Assembly: GCA_951394045.1 (NCBI GenBank)
Contig: OX595995.1
Location: forward strand, 124,001-188,000
Source of the DNA: Nitzschia sp. DOCU1
Taxonomy: Eukaryota; Bacillariophyta; Bacillariophyceae; Bacillariales; Bacillariaceae
Reading direction: 5' to 3'
Length of the DNA: 64,000 nucleotides
The position numbers and the translations under genes were made by a program. Positions within the stretch are counted from its first letter, which is position 1; every line of letters begins with the position of its first letter. The notes beneath the pieces are model-generated. The model searched no databases, was not told the DNA's origin, and saw nothing but the letters and a program-made list of their open reading frames with translations. Below, in pieces: positions 55,421 to 64,000 of this stretch.

Positions 55421-58400
55421 CGGATCCCGATTTTCCTAAATACTCTAGAAGCAGGATCAAAGGTCACTGCTGAGAGTTGAATATATTCGGGCTGGCAAGG
55501 AAAGTAGCGACCATCTCCCTTGATGGCGTTATATTCTTGAACCAAGTCGTCGGCCAACAAAGTCAAATCGGCCTGAGTCAAGCAACCTCCATCGTTGCGG
55601 CTGACCCATAAAGAAATGGGCACAGTCTCGGAAATTGGCATTTCTGTGGCCGTTCGAGGACAATCGACAACAGGATCAACTGGCAGACCGCAAATCGTGC
55701 CTTGGCCAAGGGCGGGCCAGTTGACAGACGATATTTCATTCTGGATATCTGCGCGACTGGGAGCATCTGGATTCTGACTGGCAATCTCATCGCAAATGCA
55801 TGAGGGGCTTTCTTGAAGGTGGCGAGAATTTCGACCTTTAGGGGAAATGTCCCAGCCTCGTTCTGGACGAGCGCTCAATTTCCGCGAACTGCTAACGCCG
55901 AACAATGGAATCGGGCTCCCCAGATCTTGACAACCACGACACAGGCCATCCACTCGGAATGTAGCAATGTAGTTGTAACATCCAATTTGCAGATCGCGTC
56001 CGTGTCTTGCGGACCCGTCGTTGGATATCAATTCAAGAGTCCCCGGAACATAGGTCAAGGTGACGAAATTCCGAAAGGACGGATCGCAATGTTTCGGGAC
56101 CAAATTGTTGTACGCCTGGGCTATCTGATTGCCAACCACTTGAACATCATTCATGTTGTAAATGATCCATTGAAAAGCTGAAAATTCGAATGTGATGGAC
56201 GTAGTGAAAGTACTTTCGGCCGAGCATTCAATTTGAGTCATAATTTGACTCCCGATGACGGTGAAATCCCCGCCCAGCTGCCGCGCCGTATCTATAATGT
56301 CTTGAACGAACGCGGCTCGGTCAAACACAAAAGAAGATGATGCTATTACCACAGACGATAGTGGACAGTAGCAATCCGACTCGGGGCGGCTCTCCCCACT
56401 TGTATTGTTGCTGCAGGTTGAAGAATCTTCGGCGGCTGAAGTGCTGTCACCATCTTGCAAGAAACGGTATTCGTAGGCATCCGTGATTTGACCGTCGTTG
56501 AGGTCCCCAAGAGTTTCCAAAGCTCGTCGGGCACTTACTTGGTTTCCATTAAGCAAATCGCTCGGGCAACCGTTGCAAACACCTGATGAAGACAACAGAA
56601 TAAGCGAAGAATCAATCGTAGGCGAAGCTGACGGAGCGTCGGAAACGTTGAAGGTCGAGTTGGCATCGACAATCCCATCGAAGAATTGCAGATCTCTTCT
56701 CGCTGCAGAACCCGCAGTCGCGTCGGAGGATCCCTGTCCCATGCTGTTGTACACAAAGTCCAGCGAGAAATCCGCATCTGTCAAATAACCGGCAACCTGG
56801 TTGCATTGGTATGGATTATCGCAGTTGATAGCGCCTGTCAAGACCGTGGTAAAGGCTTCAAGTAGAATTACTCCCGATGCTTCCTGATCAAGTGTCGCAC
56901 CTAGCTGAATCTCAAAGAGAATGTTCGCACCGAATCCAGAGCCGAACTGGCATTCCGTGGTATTTCCGATGCATGGTAATCCCAAGCCTTGCAACGCTGG
57001 ACTCATGGCTGCCGTCACCTCGGCCTCGAGTGGAGCCCTTCTTGGAAGGAGAGCACTACAAGTGCACGTTCCCTCTTGTGCCCGGCGGGTTCCCGGTGGT
57101 ACATATTGAAGCTTTTCGTCAAGAGACAAAAGATCTCGCCGAGACGTTGTTGTCGGTGCGTACGGCGAGCCATCGTCGGAGGGAAACCCGTAGAGGTTAG
57201 TCGAGCTGACATCGCACCCGTTGCATAGGACAGTCAAAGAAAGTTGGAGGGGAAGACTAGAAGTGCCGTTCCGAAAATTGCCGACTTCGATCACGCGAGC
57301 AGAATCAACTCGGATGTTGAATGGATCACACAAATAGGCTTTCAAAGAGTTGTAGGTCTGTTTGAATGTATCCGCAATCGAAGCCTTCACCTCGTTGGAG
57401 AGTTCTGGGGCGTTTGAGGTCCCGCAAGTGTATTGGATCTCAAGACTGACGTTCTTGCCGAACCATGTAACATTTTCTGTACATGGATAGGTGAAAACCA
57501 AAGCATCGTAGTCGACCTGAGTTATTCCCGTAATCTCAAGCTGCGGGAGTCGCTCTTGCAATTTAGCCTGAAAATCCGAAATAGTTGGGACCCTGTCAAC
57601 GACGGTCGCGTTCAACCCACAAAAGCAATTTGAGGTTGCGACAATACTACCGGCTTGTCGATGCCGAGAACCCGTTCTTTGCCCGACCAAGCCTCGAAGA
57701 TGTTCCAACGATCGGCTATTCGAAACCTGATCGGAAGGAAAGAGCTCATTGCTGCAGCCAGCGCATGCGCCCGAAACAACCAAAAGCCCTACAGTCGAAC
57801 TGGCAGTGCTGTTCATGGTGCTGTTCGACGGTGTCGAACCAAAAAGGGAGGTCGGACTCGACGATGGCTGTAATGAAGTCAACAATGCGGTATCGTCTTG
57901 AAGGCTTCGTGCCACGAATCGGGCACTCGAGACATCCTCGTTAAGTCGTCGTCGCATAGAATCCGTAAATGCAACCTGAACTCCTTCAAAGACTTGAAAG
58001 TTCTTGTTACAAATCGACGGATCGTCAGGCGAGAAAACCGAATTGAGAGCATCCAATGCGGCCGGCCCAATGATTTCCGAGTTTTCTTGAGCAGCCATTG
58101 GATCCGCAAAGGTAACTTCAAGCACTGAATCAAACAAGCTTCCAAACGCACAGTCACCCACGACGCTGACATCGGGACAATCCAAAGTAGCAGCTATCGC
58201 TGCGACCTGCACCTCAAACTCAGCGAGGAACTCGCTTTCCAAAATTCCTCGATCCACAGTTGCATCAGCCGAGCAGCTGCACACGTCTTGTTCTTGGAGG
58301 TTGCGTCCTCGTCGCTGCCTGTTTCGTGTTTGGTCAACCAAAAGGGTTCCGGACGGCAAATCAAATAGCCCAATCTCATCCACAGTGCAATCAGGATCGG

Positions 58401-59466
58401 TACAGCGAAGCATTCCTGTCACCTCCACCTCCACGCCAAGTTTACCTCCTGCGGTGGTGACTCCCTCTCGAACAATTGTCGCGTTTTCGAGAACCCGAAA
58501 GTACGGATCACAATAGTTCCGGGAAGCCAACTGATTGTAAGACGTCACGTATGCTATTCCAATGTTTTGCGCGTCGTTCGGGGATAGGCCCGACGAAGCA
58601 CACGTTTGGTTGAACTCAACGATGCTTCGAAACGTAAACGGGACTTGATGCAAGCCACAAGTGGTTGTGACTGCCGGATGGATCGACACTAAAGCCACAG
58701 AACCCGTAGCCCCCGACAGCCTTGTGGAGAACGATTCAAAGAGCTCATCCGTAGATACCAAACGTTGAGTAACGTTTGTTTCACACGTACAGCCGCCTCC
58801 CCCAGAATAATTGAACGATGTTGGGACTTGGATCAAAGCATCAGGAGAGGCTTGAAACAACACATCCTGACTTTGGCACGCCTGACAGATTCCGCGAGCT
58901 CGGAGTTGAACTCGTTTATAGTTCGAGTCCAGAGCCAGTATTTCGTCCGTAGCGATAGTAATGTTGAGGATTTCGCGAAAATAGGGATCGCAAAAGGCAG
59001 GATTTCCTTCGACTGGGGCGGTTACCTCCTTATGGGAAGAGCGAAAGGCGTCCCCGATCGCATCCATTTGCTCCTGGGTCAAATTCATGCCACCTGTATC
59101 AACGATCGCCCAAACGATGCTTTCGAATTGAGATTCCGGTACCCGCTGGGCGCAGCCTTCTTGGAGAGACCGCTTCTCGTCCTCTAAACTTGGAGTCCCT
59201 CCCTGCTCGATGATCTTCGTTTCTTCTGCTTCCGGAGAGTCTGACAACATGGGGGGCTCTTCAAAATCAGTCACCACAACCACCTTTAGGCTTTCATCGT
59301 CGTTTAGTGCCCTTTGAAGCTCTTTTTGCACAAAATCCGATAGCAATCTTGCGCTGCCGGTGCAGTCTCCGCAAGAATATCCAGTGACACGAACGAAAAC
59401 TTCCTCGTTTCGGACTAGTGGCTCCGAGGCGTGATGAATAACGCGCCTGCAATCCTCGCTCTCGGT
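55372..59466 (-). CDS. Cys-rich six-module protein with RxL motifs, N-terminus missing
   Basis: The frame is open from just below a TAA at 59469-59467 to 55372, about 1364 codons. The first internal ATG is at about 59250, and no signal peptide is seen, so the 5' end is missing or separated by an intron. Counting from the TTG codon at 59346, modules begin at about residues 119, 279, 446, 673, 844 and 1087 with CDPYFR or a variant. Each then has a CxxC or spaced pair (CQAC, CAGC, CNGC, CRGC) and a CxC (CTC, CSC, CFC, CYC, CIC). A partial module precedes (YSCGDC) and another begins at 1284 (CQPEY) just before the stop. Linkers hold RxL-type sites (RSLQE, GRNLQE, RRDLL, RHLQE). It looks like a secreted or wall protein; the family is not named. 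Confidence 0.7.
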   Translation of the reverse strand, partial: TESEDCRRVIHHASEPLVRNEEVFVRVTGYSCGDCTGSARLLSDFVQKELQRALNDDESLKVVVVTDFEEPPMLSDSPEAEETKIIEQGGTPSLEDEKRSLQEGCAQRVPESQFESIVWAIVDTGGMNLTQEQMDAIGDAFRSSHKEVTAPVEGNPAFCDPYFREILNITIATDEILALDSNYKRVQLRARGICQACQSQDVLFQASPDALIQVPTSFNYSGGGGCTCETNVTQRLVSTDELFESFSTRLSGATGSVALVSIHPAVTTTCGLHQVPFTFRSIVEFNQTCASSGLSPNDAQNIGIAYVTSYNQLASRNYCDPYFRVLENATIVREGVTTAGGKLGVEVEVTGMLRCTDPDCTVDEIGLFDLPSGTLLVDQTRNRQRRGRNLQEQDVCSCSADATVDRGILESEFLAEFEVQVAAIAATLDCPDVSVVGDCAFGSLFDSVLEVTFADPMAAQENSEIIGPAALDALNSVFSPDDPSICNKNFQVFEGVQVAFTDSMRRRLNEDVSSARFVARSLQDDTALLTSLQPSSSPTSLFGSTPSNSTMNSTASSTVGLLVVSGACAGCSNELFPSDQVSNSRSLEHLRGLVGQRTGSRHRQAGSIVATSNCFCGLNATVVDRVPTISDFQAKLQERLPQLEITGITQVDYDALVFTYPCTENVTWFGKNVSLEIQYTCGTSNAPELSNEVKASIADTFKQTYNSLKAYLCDPFNIRVDSARVIEVGNFRNGTSSLPLQLSLTVLCNGCDVSSTNLYGFPSDDGSPYAPTTTSRRDLLSLDEKLQYVPPGTRRAQEGTCTCSALLPRRAPLEAEVTAAMSPALQGLGLPCIGNTTECQFGSGFGANILFEIQLGATLDQEASGVILLEAFTTVLTGAINCDNPYQCNQVAGYLTDADFSLDFVYNSMGQGSSDATAGSAARRDLQFFDGIVDANSTFNVSDAPSASPTIDSSLILLSSSGVCNGCPSDLLNGNQVSARRALETLGDLNDGQITDAYEYRFLQDGDSTSAAEDSSTCSNNTSGESRPESDCYCPLSSVVIASSSFVFDRAAFVQDIIDTARQLGGDFTVIGSQIMTQIECSAESTFTTSITFEFSAFQWIIYNMNDVQVVGNQIAQAYNNLVPKHCDPSFRNFVTLTYVPGTLELISNDGSARHGRDLQIGCYNYIATFRVDGLCRGCQDLGSPIPLFGVSSSRKLSARPERGWDISPKGRNSRHLQESPSCICDEIASQNPDAPSRADIQNEISSVNWPALGQGTICGLPVDPVVDCPRTATEMPISETVPISLWVSRNDGGCLTQADLTLLADDLVQEYNAIKGDGRYFPCQPEYIQLSAVTFDPASRVFRKIGIRRSDWIESTIQSAGCL

Positions 59467-59937
59467 TTAGTCCATATACGACGTTGCGTCGGCGTCTTCA
59501 TCGTTGTATTCTTTCTTCGAGAACATCGGCAAGAACATGGATTCGATTTCTTCTTTCGGCCCGTCCTCCGAGGCCTTCTTGACCTTCGTGACTAGAAAGG
59601 TTTTATCAAAAGGACGAGTCTCGTCTTGTGTGCAAGCGATCGTTGAAACCGCCGATGACATTGAAGAAGCCGATAGTACTTCCGCAAGTTTTCCTACGTT
59701 TTCTTCGCCGTGGACGACAGTAGGACTCTCAAGCCGATGGCGAAGATGGGGTGGTTGTTGATGCACCGCTCGGGCGGCGCTGTCGTCAGATTCCACACCG
59801 GCACCATTTGCTATTTGGACGAGCAGAGCATGCAACAACGTTTTCTCTGAGAAACCTGCCAAGATCTTCTTTGCCGAGTTCCTGCAAAACTGTAAGGTTG
59901 CATTGGTCGCTAAGTTGCATCGATCCATAAGTTGCAA
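59467..59937 (-). CDS. 156-codon ORF spanning the right repeat edge
   Basis: Its ATG at 59937 lies inside unit 4, so the first seven codons come from repeat sequence and the rest from the non-repeat block. This makes it a chimeric frame. It contains KKILAGFSEKTLLHALLVQI and an acidic end (EYNDEDADATSYMD). It is in the same frame as the Cys-rich protein downstream, separated only by TAA. It may be the preceding part of that gene, a separate small gene, or an intron that happens to be open. No domain was recognised. Confidence 0.4.
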   Translation of the reverse strand: MQLMDRCNLATNATLQFCRNSAKKILAGFSEKTLLHALLVQIANGAGVESDDSAARAVHQQPPHLRHRLESPTVVHGEENVGKLAEVLSASSMSSAVSTIACTQDETRPFDKTFLVTKVKKASEDGPKEEIESMFLPMFSKKEYNDEDADATSYMD

Positions 59938-60036
59938 ATCAAGCCGGATTTCCCTTGCTATCCGAACGAGATTGCAAACGTTGGGAAAGAATTCTCAAAT
60001 TCGTCTTTTGCACGTCGCCGTTTGGTCCGTTCTTCT

Positions 60037-60294
60037 TTAGTCATTCTCTCGAGCCCAACTTACTGTCTGAAACTGCCGTCTCGTCGCCTGAAAGTCTTGA
60101 TCCGATTCCAGTTCTTGGAGCGTTTGATCAACAATAGATAGTCCAAAGCAACAAATCGTAACGACGCCATGGTTTCGCGGCTTGATCTCTCGAGCTGGAT
60201 CTTTCCCTTTGATCAAATCGACTTGCACATGTGCAGTCAGTGCGCAATCATGACCTTTTGACTCTTCGAAATCCAAATACCGACTTGACGCCAC
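60037..60294 (-). CDS. Short upstream ORF, unit 4
   Basis: Intact 85-codon frame as in unit 3; LIKGKDP replaces LIKWKDP. In this unit it sits directly beside the non-repeat block rather than the GAF gene. Confidence 0.3.
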   Translation of the reverse strand: MASSRYLDFEESKGHDCALTAHVQVDLIKGKDPAREIKPRNHGVVTICCFGLSIVDQTLQELESDQDFQATRRQFQTVSWAREND

Positions 60295-61834
60295 CTTGTA
60301 TCATAGATCCAAAGTCGCAGCCCCGCCTACATTGGTACTATTGACAGCCATGTTGTTGTTGCTGCTGCCTCATCGAGAGAGAAGTCAACAAAAGTTGTGC
60401 AATAGCAAAAGGCTCATCGTGTCGAAGGAATCTTTGTGTAGCGCGCGTTGGATCCGCGCGTTTCCATCTCACTACGTCACTAATATGGATTCATATGCTA
60501 ATAGGTGGTGTAGGAACCTATGAAGCTTTCTACCACCTTCAGTCATTCGACGATCGCACGCACGTCAGACCACTTTGGATCTTCGAAACAATTCAATGAT
60601 CTCTCTTTGGATCATGAAATGAAATGACCATCAAATGGCGGTTTGGGGAAAGGACTCGTCTTCTATCTCTCCCGCCAATTCCGGCTGCTTCGAGATTAGC
60701 ATGCAGAATCTCCCAGATCCGTTAGCGTCGCTCGATCTTGTCGTTCATTTATGTTTGTTTATTTTATGGAGTGGATGAAATCTTTGCATCTTGGAGTACT
60801 TTGACTTTTAAAATGGTGGAACTACTATCATCTCCCCGTGGCTCGGACATTTTTTGTCGTGCAGGCAAAAGGCGGCAGCGGCCCTAGCAGCGACAATGCT
60901 CTACTATGAACTAGTGGGTACTGTACCTGGAAGGAAAAGACGACGACAGATCCGGCTTGGATTATGGATGCAGACAAGACAAGACAGACTGAAAGGCTCC
61001 TGTTCGTGTTGATTCCAGAAAAGGGAAACGGTCCTTGAGCAACTATGTCGGAACCATCCAGTATGCCTCGCGCAAGTCCTCGGCGCCGAGCAATTCCAAG
61101 ATGTCATCCAGTATGTCGAGCAAAACACCGGTACCGACCAGCTCCAAGAATGAATCCCTCTTTTCAACCTTTTGACATTTTTCATTCGAGATGCCGAGCA
61201 CCTGTAAATGAAAGAGCAAATGCCTTGCCCGCTGCCTTTTTTGCTGACACGGATTGGTAGAATCTGCGGCCCCGTACGGTGCGGACAACGGCTCTCTAGG
61301 CGGGGCTGCAGTCACACAAGATCTAATCCCGACAGGATAGGATGGATTTGAAACGTATTGCCAAGCTAGCGATGAGGGAGAGGATTGTCAACTTATATAG
61401 GTCCACTCCTGGTCGAGTGGAGTCAGATCCTTATGTCATTGCCATTTCACCCACCGCCGAAGCAGCGGCAAGGAACGTGCCTCATCACCAGTCCCCACTC
61501 CAGCGCCTTTCGCTTCGGAACGTGCTCTCCGATCTCCCCGAGCATCTCCAAGGTCGACTTCTAGTAGCATTGCCGCTAAAAAGGCTACTCTAGCGACTAC
61601 GGTGGAATGAGGAGACGCCAAGAGCGGCAAGAGTGAAGACCAAAACCATCGACGATGCAAGTCACAATTTAATTGGGCGGCAAATTGTTGGAACCCTTGC
61701 CCCCATCGACTCCCTCGCTTGCAAGTATTCCTTCTCGTCATCGATCCAAAAGTGTAACAAAGGAAGACACCCCAGATCCAGCCCTCGTTCCTTCCTCTTT
61801 ACCGTTGATTGGGTCATGATGGGGATACATTTTA
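60295..61834. other. Gene-poor and remnant interval, unit 4
   Basis: As in unit 3, including the 42-bp segment at 61082-61123. Small losses occur near 60404 and 60600 (part of the gatcaatgagaatgagaaat stretch). Confidence 0.35.
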
Positions 61835-62245
61835 TTGCCAAGAAGTTTGTGGTGGTTTGTCTGTTGTGATGGGTGTCCACATGTCCATCATTGCGATTTT
61901 GTCCCCAAGGGATCAAGTCGAGACTCGCTTGAAAAAATGACGATCCCTGGTATTGTCCAGGATGGTTTTCATCAAAGGCAAGAACTCCTTAAGCGGCGGT
62001 TGTACACAACTGCTACCAATCCAGCGTCGTGCAAGAAAAAATCGTCAACGAAAAGGGCAGGCACAGATCAAGTGGACGCAACAGAAGAAACCGAAGAAGA
62101 GACCAAACATCCTGCCAAGATCGAGAGCGTTTATTTTGAATGTACCGAAAAGAGACTTGATTTGCAGAAGTGTGAATCGCGTGACGGATGGATTCATTTT
62201 CCTTCCTGCCATCCGGATGGTGATGACTTTGAAGGGGACGAATGA
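61835..62245 (+). pseudogene. PHD-like fragment, unit 4
   Basis: Identical in translated frame to unit 3. Confidence 0.45.
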
Positions 62246-62801
62246 GGACGGCGATTCCAAACGCAAGCCAAAGAAAGTCATTGACCCAAGTCGTAGTCTT
62301 TGCCGTATTTGTCGAGTAGAAGAATTGGAAACGGCATCTCATGGTACTGCCCTGTCCAATCCATCCGTCAAAGCTCGTCGTCAAACCGGAAAGGAAAAGT
62401 CTGCCAAACGCAAACGCGATGGAGACGACGAAGAGGACGAAGACGATGCTGCATCCAACGAAGACTCTCCGGGTAAAGACAAAGAAGGTGATGGGGATGA
62501 CGACGACGAAATTGGGAGCGGGCTTGATTCCAAAGAATACCAACTTTTGGTGCAAGCCCTCTTGCTGGTAGAACGACAAGACAACAACGAAATCTCCAAG
62601 GCGTTTTGTACGAGCATCCACACAGCACTCATGATGCAAGCTCAAAAGTCCTTTGGTGTGGTGTTGCTGAATCCGACCGACTCAGCTATGAACCAAGACG
62701 ATTCCAAGTATGACAAGGTGATGTTGGCTCTAAGCACGAAAACCTACATGGATCTGCCAAAGAGGCGCGTTTGGATACGAAAGTTGGAGACTATGCTTTG
62801 A
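61962..62801 (+). CDS. Acidic-tract protein with 237-bp in-frame deletion, unit 4
   Basis: 79 codons are lost at 62511, joining DGDDDDE directly to IGSGLDSKEY. This removes the second half of the acidic tract and the segment SRPECLSELRNRVKDFRSK. The frame stays open to the same stop as in other units. Only a one-base match (a) is shared at the junction. Confidence 0.5.
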   Translation: MVFIKGKNSLSGGCTQLLPIQRRARKNRQRKGQAQIKWTQQKKPKKRPNILPRSRAFILNVPKRDLICRSVNRVTDGFIFLPAIRMVMTLKGTNEDGDSKRKPKKVIDPSRSLCRICRVEELETASHGTALSNPSVKARRQTGKEKSAKRKRDGDDEEDEDDAASNEDSPGKDKEGDGDDDDEIGSGLDSKEYQLLVQALLLVERQDNNEISKAFCTSIHTALMMQAQKSFGVVLLNPTDSAMNQDDSKYDKVMLALSTKTYMDLPKRRVWIRKLETML

Positions 62802-62945
62802 TTTTGAGTCATCGAGGAATCTCTTACCGGCGATTTACCACAAGCTCTGTTGGCAGCTGACGAATGTTCGTTTCTTTATTCACATGGCACAATGAGCACG
62901 CCACAGATTCCTTGGGATCCGAGTCCTACGCTGCGGTAATATATA

Positions 62946-63865
62946 ATGGTTATCTACAGCGAGGTTGAGGTGCGGCGAGCCTCGATCTGGAATACTTGCG
63001 TCAAGGTCCTGCAAGAGTGTTTGGAAGATTATCTGAAGTTTTCAGACAAGAAAAAGTTATTTCAAACGTCGGACAAAGGGCTGCAAGACGACTCAGCGCG
63101 GCACCAAGATTTGATCGGACTGGCGGACGTATTGGGATTGATGGAGCAAATTCTTTCTCTACGAAGCGGGTTTCTGGTGGATGCATCGGAGCAACTCACC
63201 AACGATGGGATTATGCTGCGTGAAAAGCTTTTCGACGACATTCAAAAGAAGCACTTGCGTGCATACCGCGAGGACTGGTCTTTTGTTACCCTGCCCAAGA
63301 AGGAGCCCTTGTCGGACAAAGAAAATGCCGTGGAGTACATCAGGAAGGTAAGATCACCATTGCTTTCGTCACGATCCAATTCGACATTATTCCTGATCAC
63401 TGTGTCGGTATCCTGTAGAAAATCGTGACCGAATTGGTCGCCATGGAGAACCGCTCTACGAAGAAGGTAATCCGAAGCTGGTTCAACCGCTTCTTCATTT
63501 GCCGTGGCAAAAAGATTGCTCTGGATGAAAACTCGTCGATCGACTTCCCGCAATTGATAGCAGCGTATCAACCCAATTCGAGTCCCACCTCGGCGCGTCT
63601 CCAGTGGTATCTCCTCTCATTCCCGCCTGGCTGCTTAATTGGCGATATCGTCGGGTGACTTTCGAAACTTATGCCATTACTGAAACTGCTCCCACCCATT
63701 GCCCAGGATGTCTATGAGGTGTTCTCCAACATTTCTGATCTTTATATGACTACAACCTTTTGGATTTGCTCTGGAAGCTGCAAGCACGAAAAGTTTCTTC
63801 TAGGACTACAACCTTCTGCGCCGACTCTTGACCCAGACACTATTGCAACGCCCCGCTCGAAGTAG
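62946..63865 (+). pseudogene. Helical protein with intron, unit 4
   Basis: Intron 63348-63418. A small insertion near 63627 (cctggctgcttaattgg) ends exon 2 earlier, at 63658, than in the other units. The LLPPIAQDVYEVF segment follows in its usual frame. Confidence 0.45.
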
Positions 63866-64000
63866 CTCCTCTCAACTGCTTGGTTTTGGAAGGTGGTCGC
63901 CGTCTCAGCCCCGACGGCAAGTTGCTACGAGTTCGAATTTGCCGCCATTTACAGATGCTGAGCTTTGCTTGCCCCTCCCTTGCGAGCGGACAGAAATCGA
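63866..64000. other. Unit 4 sequence running off the window
   Basis: Corresponds to 42560-42694 of unit 3, just before the Tudor-like remnant A. No gene start is visible here. Confidence 0.6.

Larger units (their letters stand above)
55040..59915. other. Non-repeat block replacing 1.9 kb of the unit
   Basis: This 4876-bp stretch has no counterpart in the other unit junctions. It contains, on the minus strand, a broken DUF3641/ArsS-like fragment, a long Cys-rich modular reading frame and a 156-codon open frame. The left edge reads gcattgatc and the right edge gcatcgatc, an 8-of-9 match, but no target-site duplication, terminal inverted repeat or transposase was seen. It may be an insertion with local deletion, or older flanking DNA trapped between array segments. 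Confidence 0.85.
59916..64000. repeat. Tandem macro-repeat, unit 4 (partial)
   Basis: Unit sequence resumes here at the point equivalent to 38345 of unit 3 and runs off the window at about 42694 equivalent. The 1911 bp of the unit that should precede it (36434-38344 in unit 3) is missing and replaced by the 4.9 kb block. It shares with unit 3 the 42-bp segment (61082-61123) and several substitutions, and has a private 237-bp in-frame deletion near 62511. Confidence 0.93.

Noticed and set aside
55040..59915. The 4.9 kb block as a transposon
   Set aside because: No terminal inverted repeats, target-site duplication, transposase or reverse transcriptase motif was found.
1..64000. Bacterial operon or phage interpretation
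   Set aside because: Introns with GT-AG ends restore conserved kinase motifs, the domains are eukaryotic, and no ribosome-binding-site-spaced gene series is seen.

Overview
The window looks like nuclear DNA of a pennate diatom, probably Phaeodactylum tricornutum or a close relative. This is an inference from short GT-AG introns (71 to 164 bp), moderate GC, and protein families that read as stramenopile (GAF regulator, PHD/Tudor-like/AT-hook chromatin readers, receiver plus Ser/Thr kinase, RxL-containing Cys-rich secreted protein). No bacterial operon, rRNA, tRNA, CRISPR array, transposase or reverse transcriptase was recognised.

The dominant structure is a direct tandem array of an approximately 18.1 to 18.6 kb unit. 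Unit 1 is 1-18123, unit 2 is 18124-36733, and unit 3 is 36734-55039. A different 4.9 kb block follows (55040-59915), and then unit 4 resumes about 1.6 kb into the unit (59916 to the window end). The copies are nearly identical at base level but differ by many indels (363, 237, 191, 124, 113, 42, 14, 11, 5, 3, 2 and 1 bp). They are therefore separately evolving copies rather than one copied contig. The patterns of shared indels conflict with one another, which suggests gene conversion or unequal exchange.

Each unit carries the same series of mostly broken genes. On the minus strand, a GAF-domain regulator spans the arbitrary unit boundary; its frame is cut by one TAG and one TGA in every copy that covers those sites. 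Upstream of it lies a decayed second copy of its linker. On the plus strand, in order, come: a PHD-like fragment; a protein with a long acidic tract; a helical protein with one intron; a Tudor-like plus AT-hook remnant (paralogue A); a TspO-like membrane protein; a segment with four GLF-type motifs; two response-regulator receiver domains; a kinase with two introns; a region with an internal 171/172-bp duplication; a PHD finger; a 191-bp tandem duplication; a second Tudor-like plus AT-hook segment (paralogue B) that continues in frame into the C-terminus of an ABCA-type transporter; and a two-exon candidate. About 1.1 kb then appears gene-poor.

The 4.9 kb block holds the longest open frame of the window. 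It encodes a six-module Cys-rich protein with CxxC and CxC pairs and many RxL motifs, apparently truncated at both ends. Next to it, at the repeat boundary, is a decayed C-terminal fragment of a DUF3641/ArsS-type radical SAM protein. The signalling and chromatin modules could be read as one regulatory cluster, but the density of shared stops and frameshifts argues that the unit was already largely pseudogenic when it was amplified.
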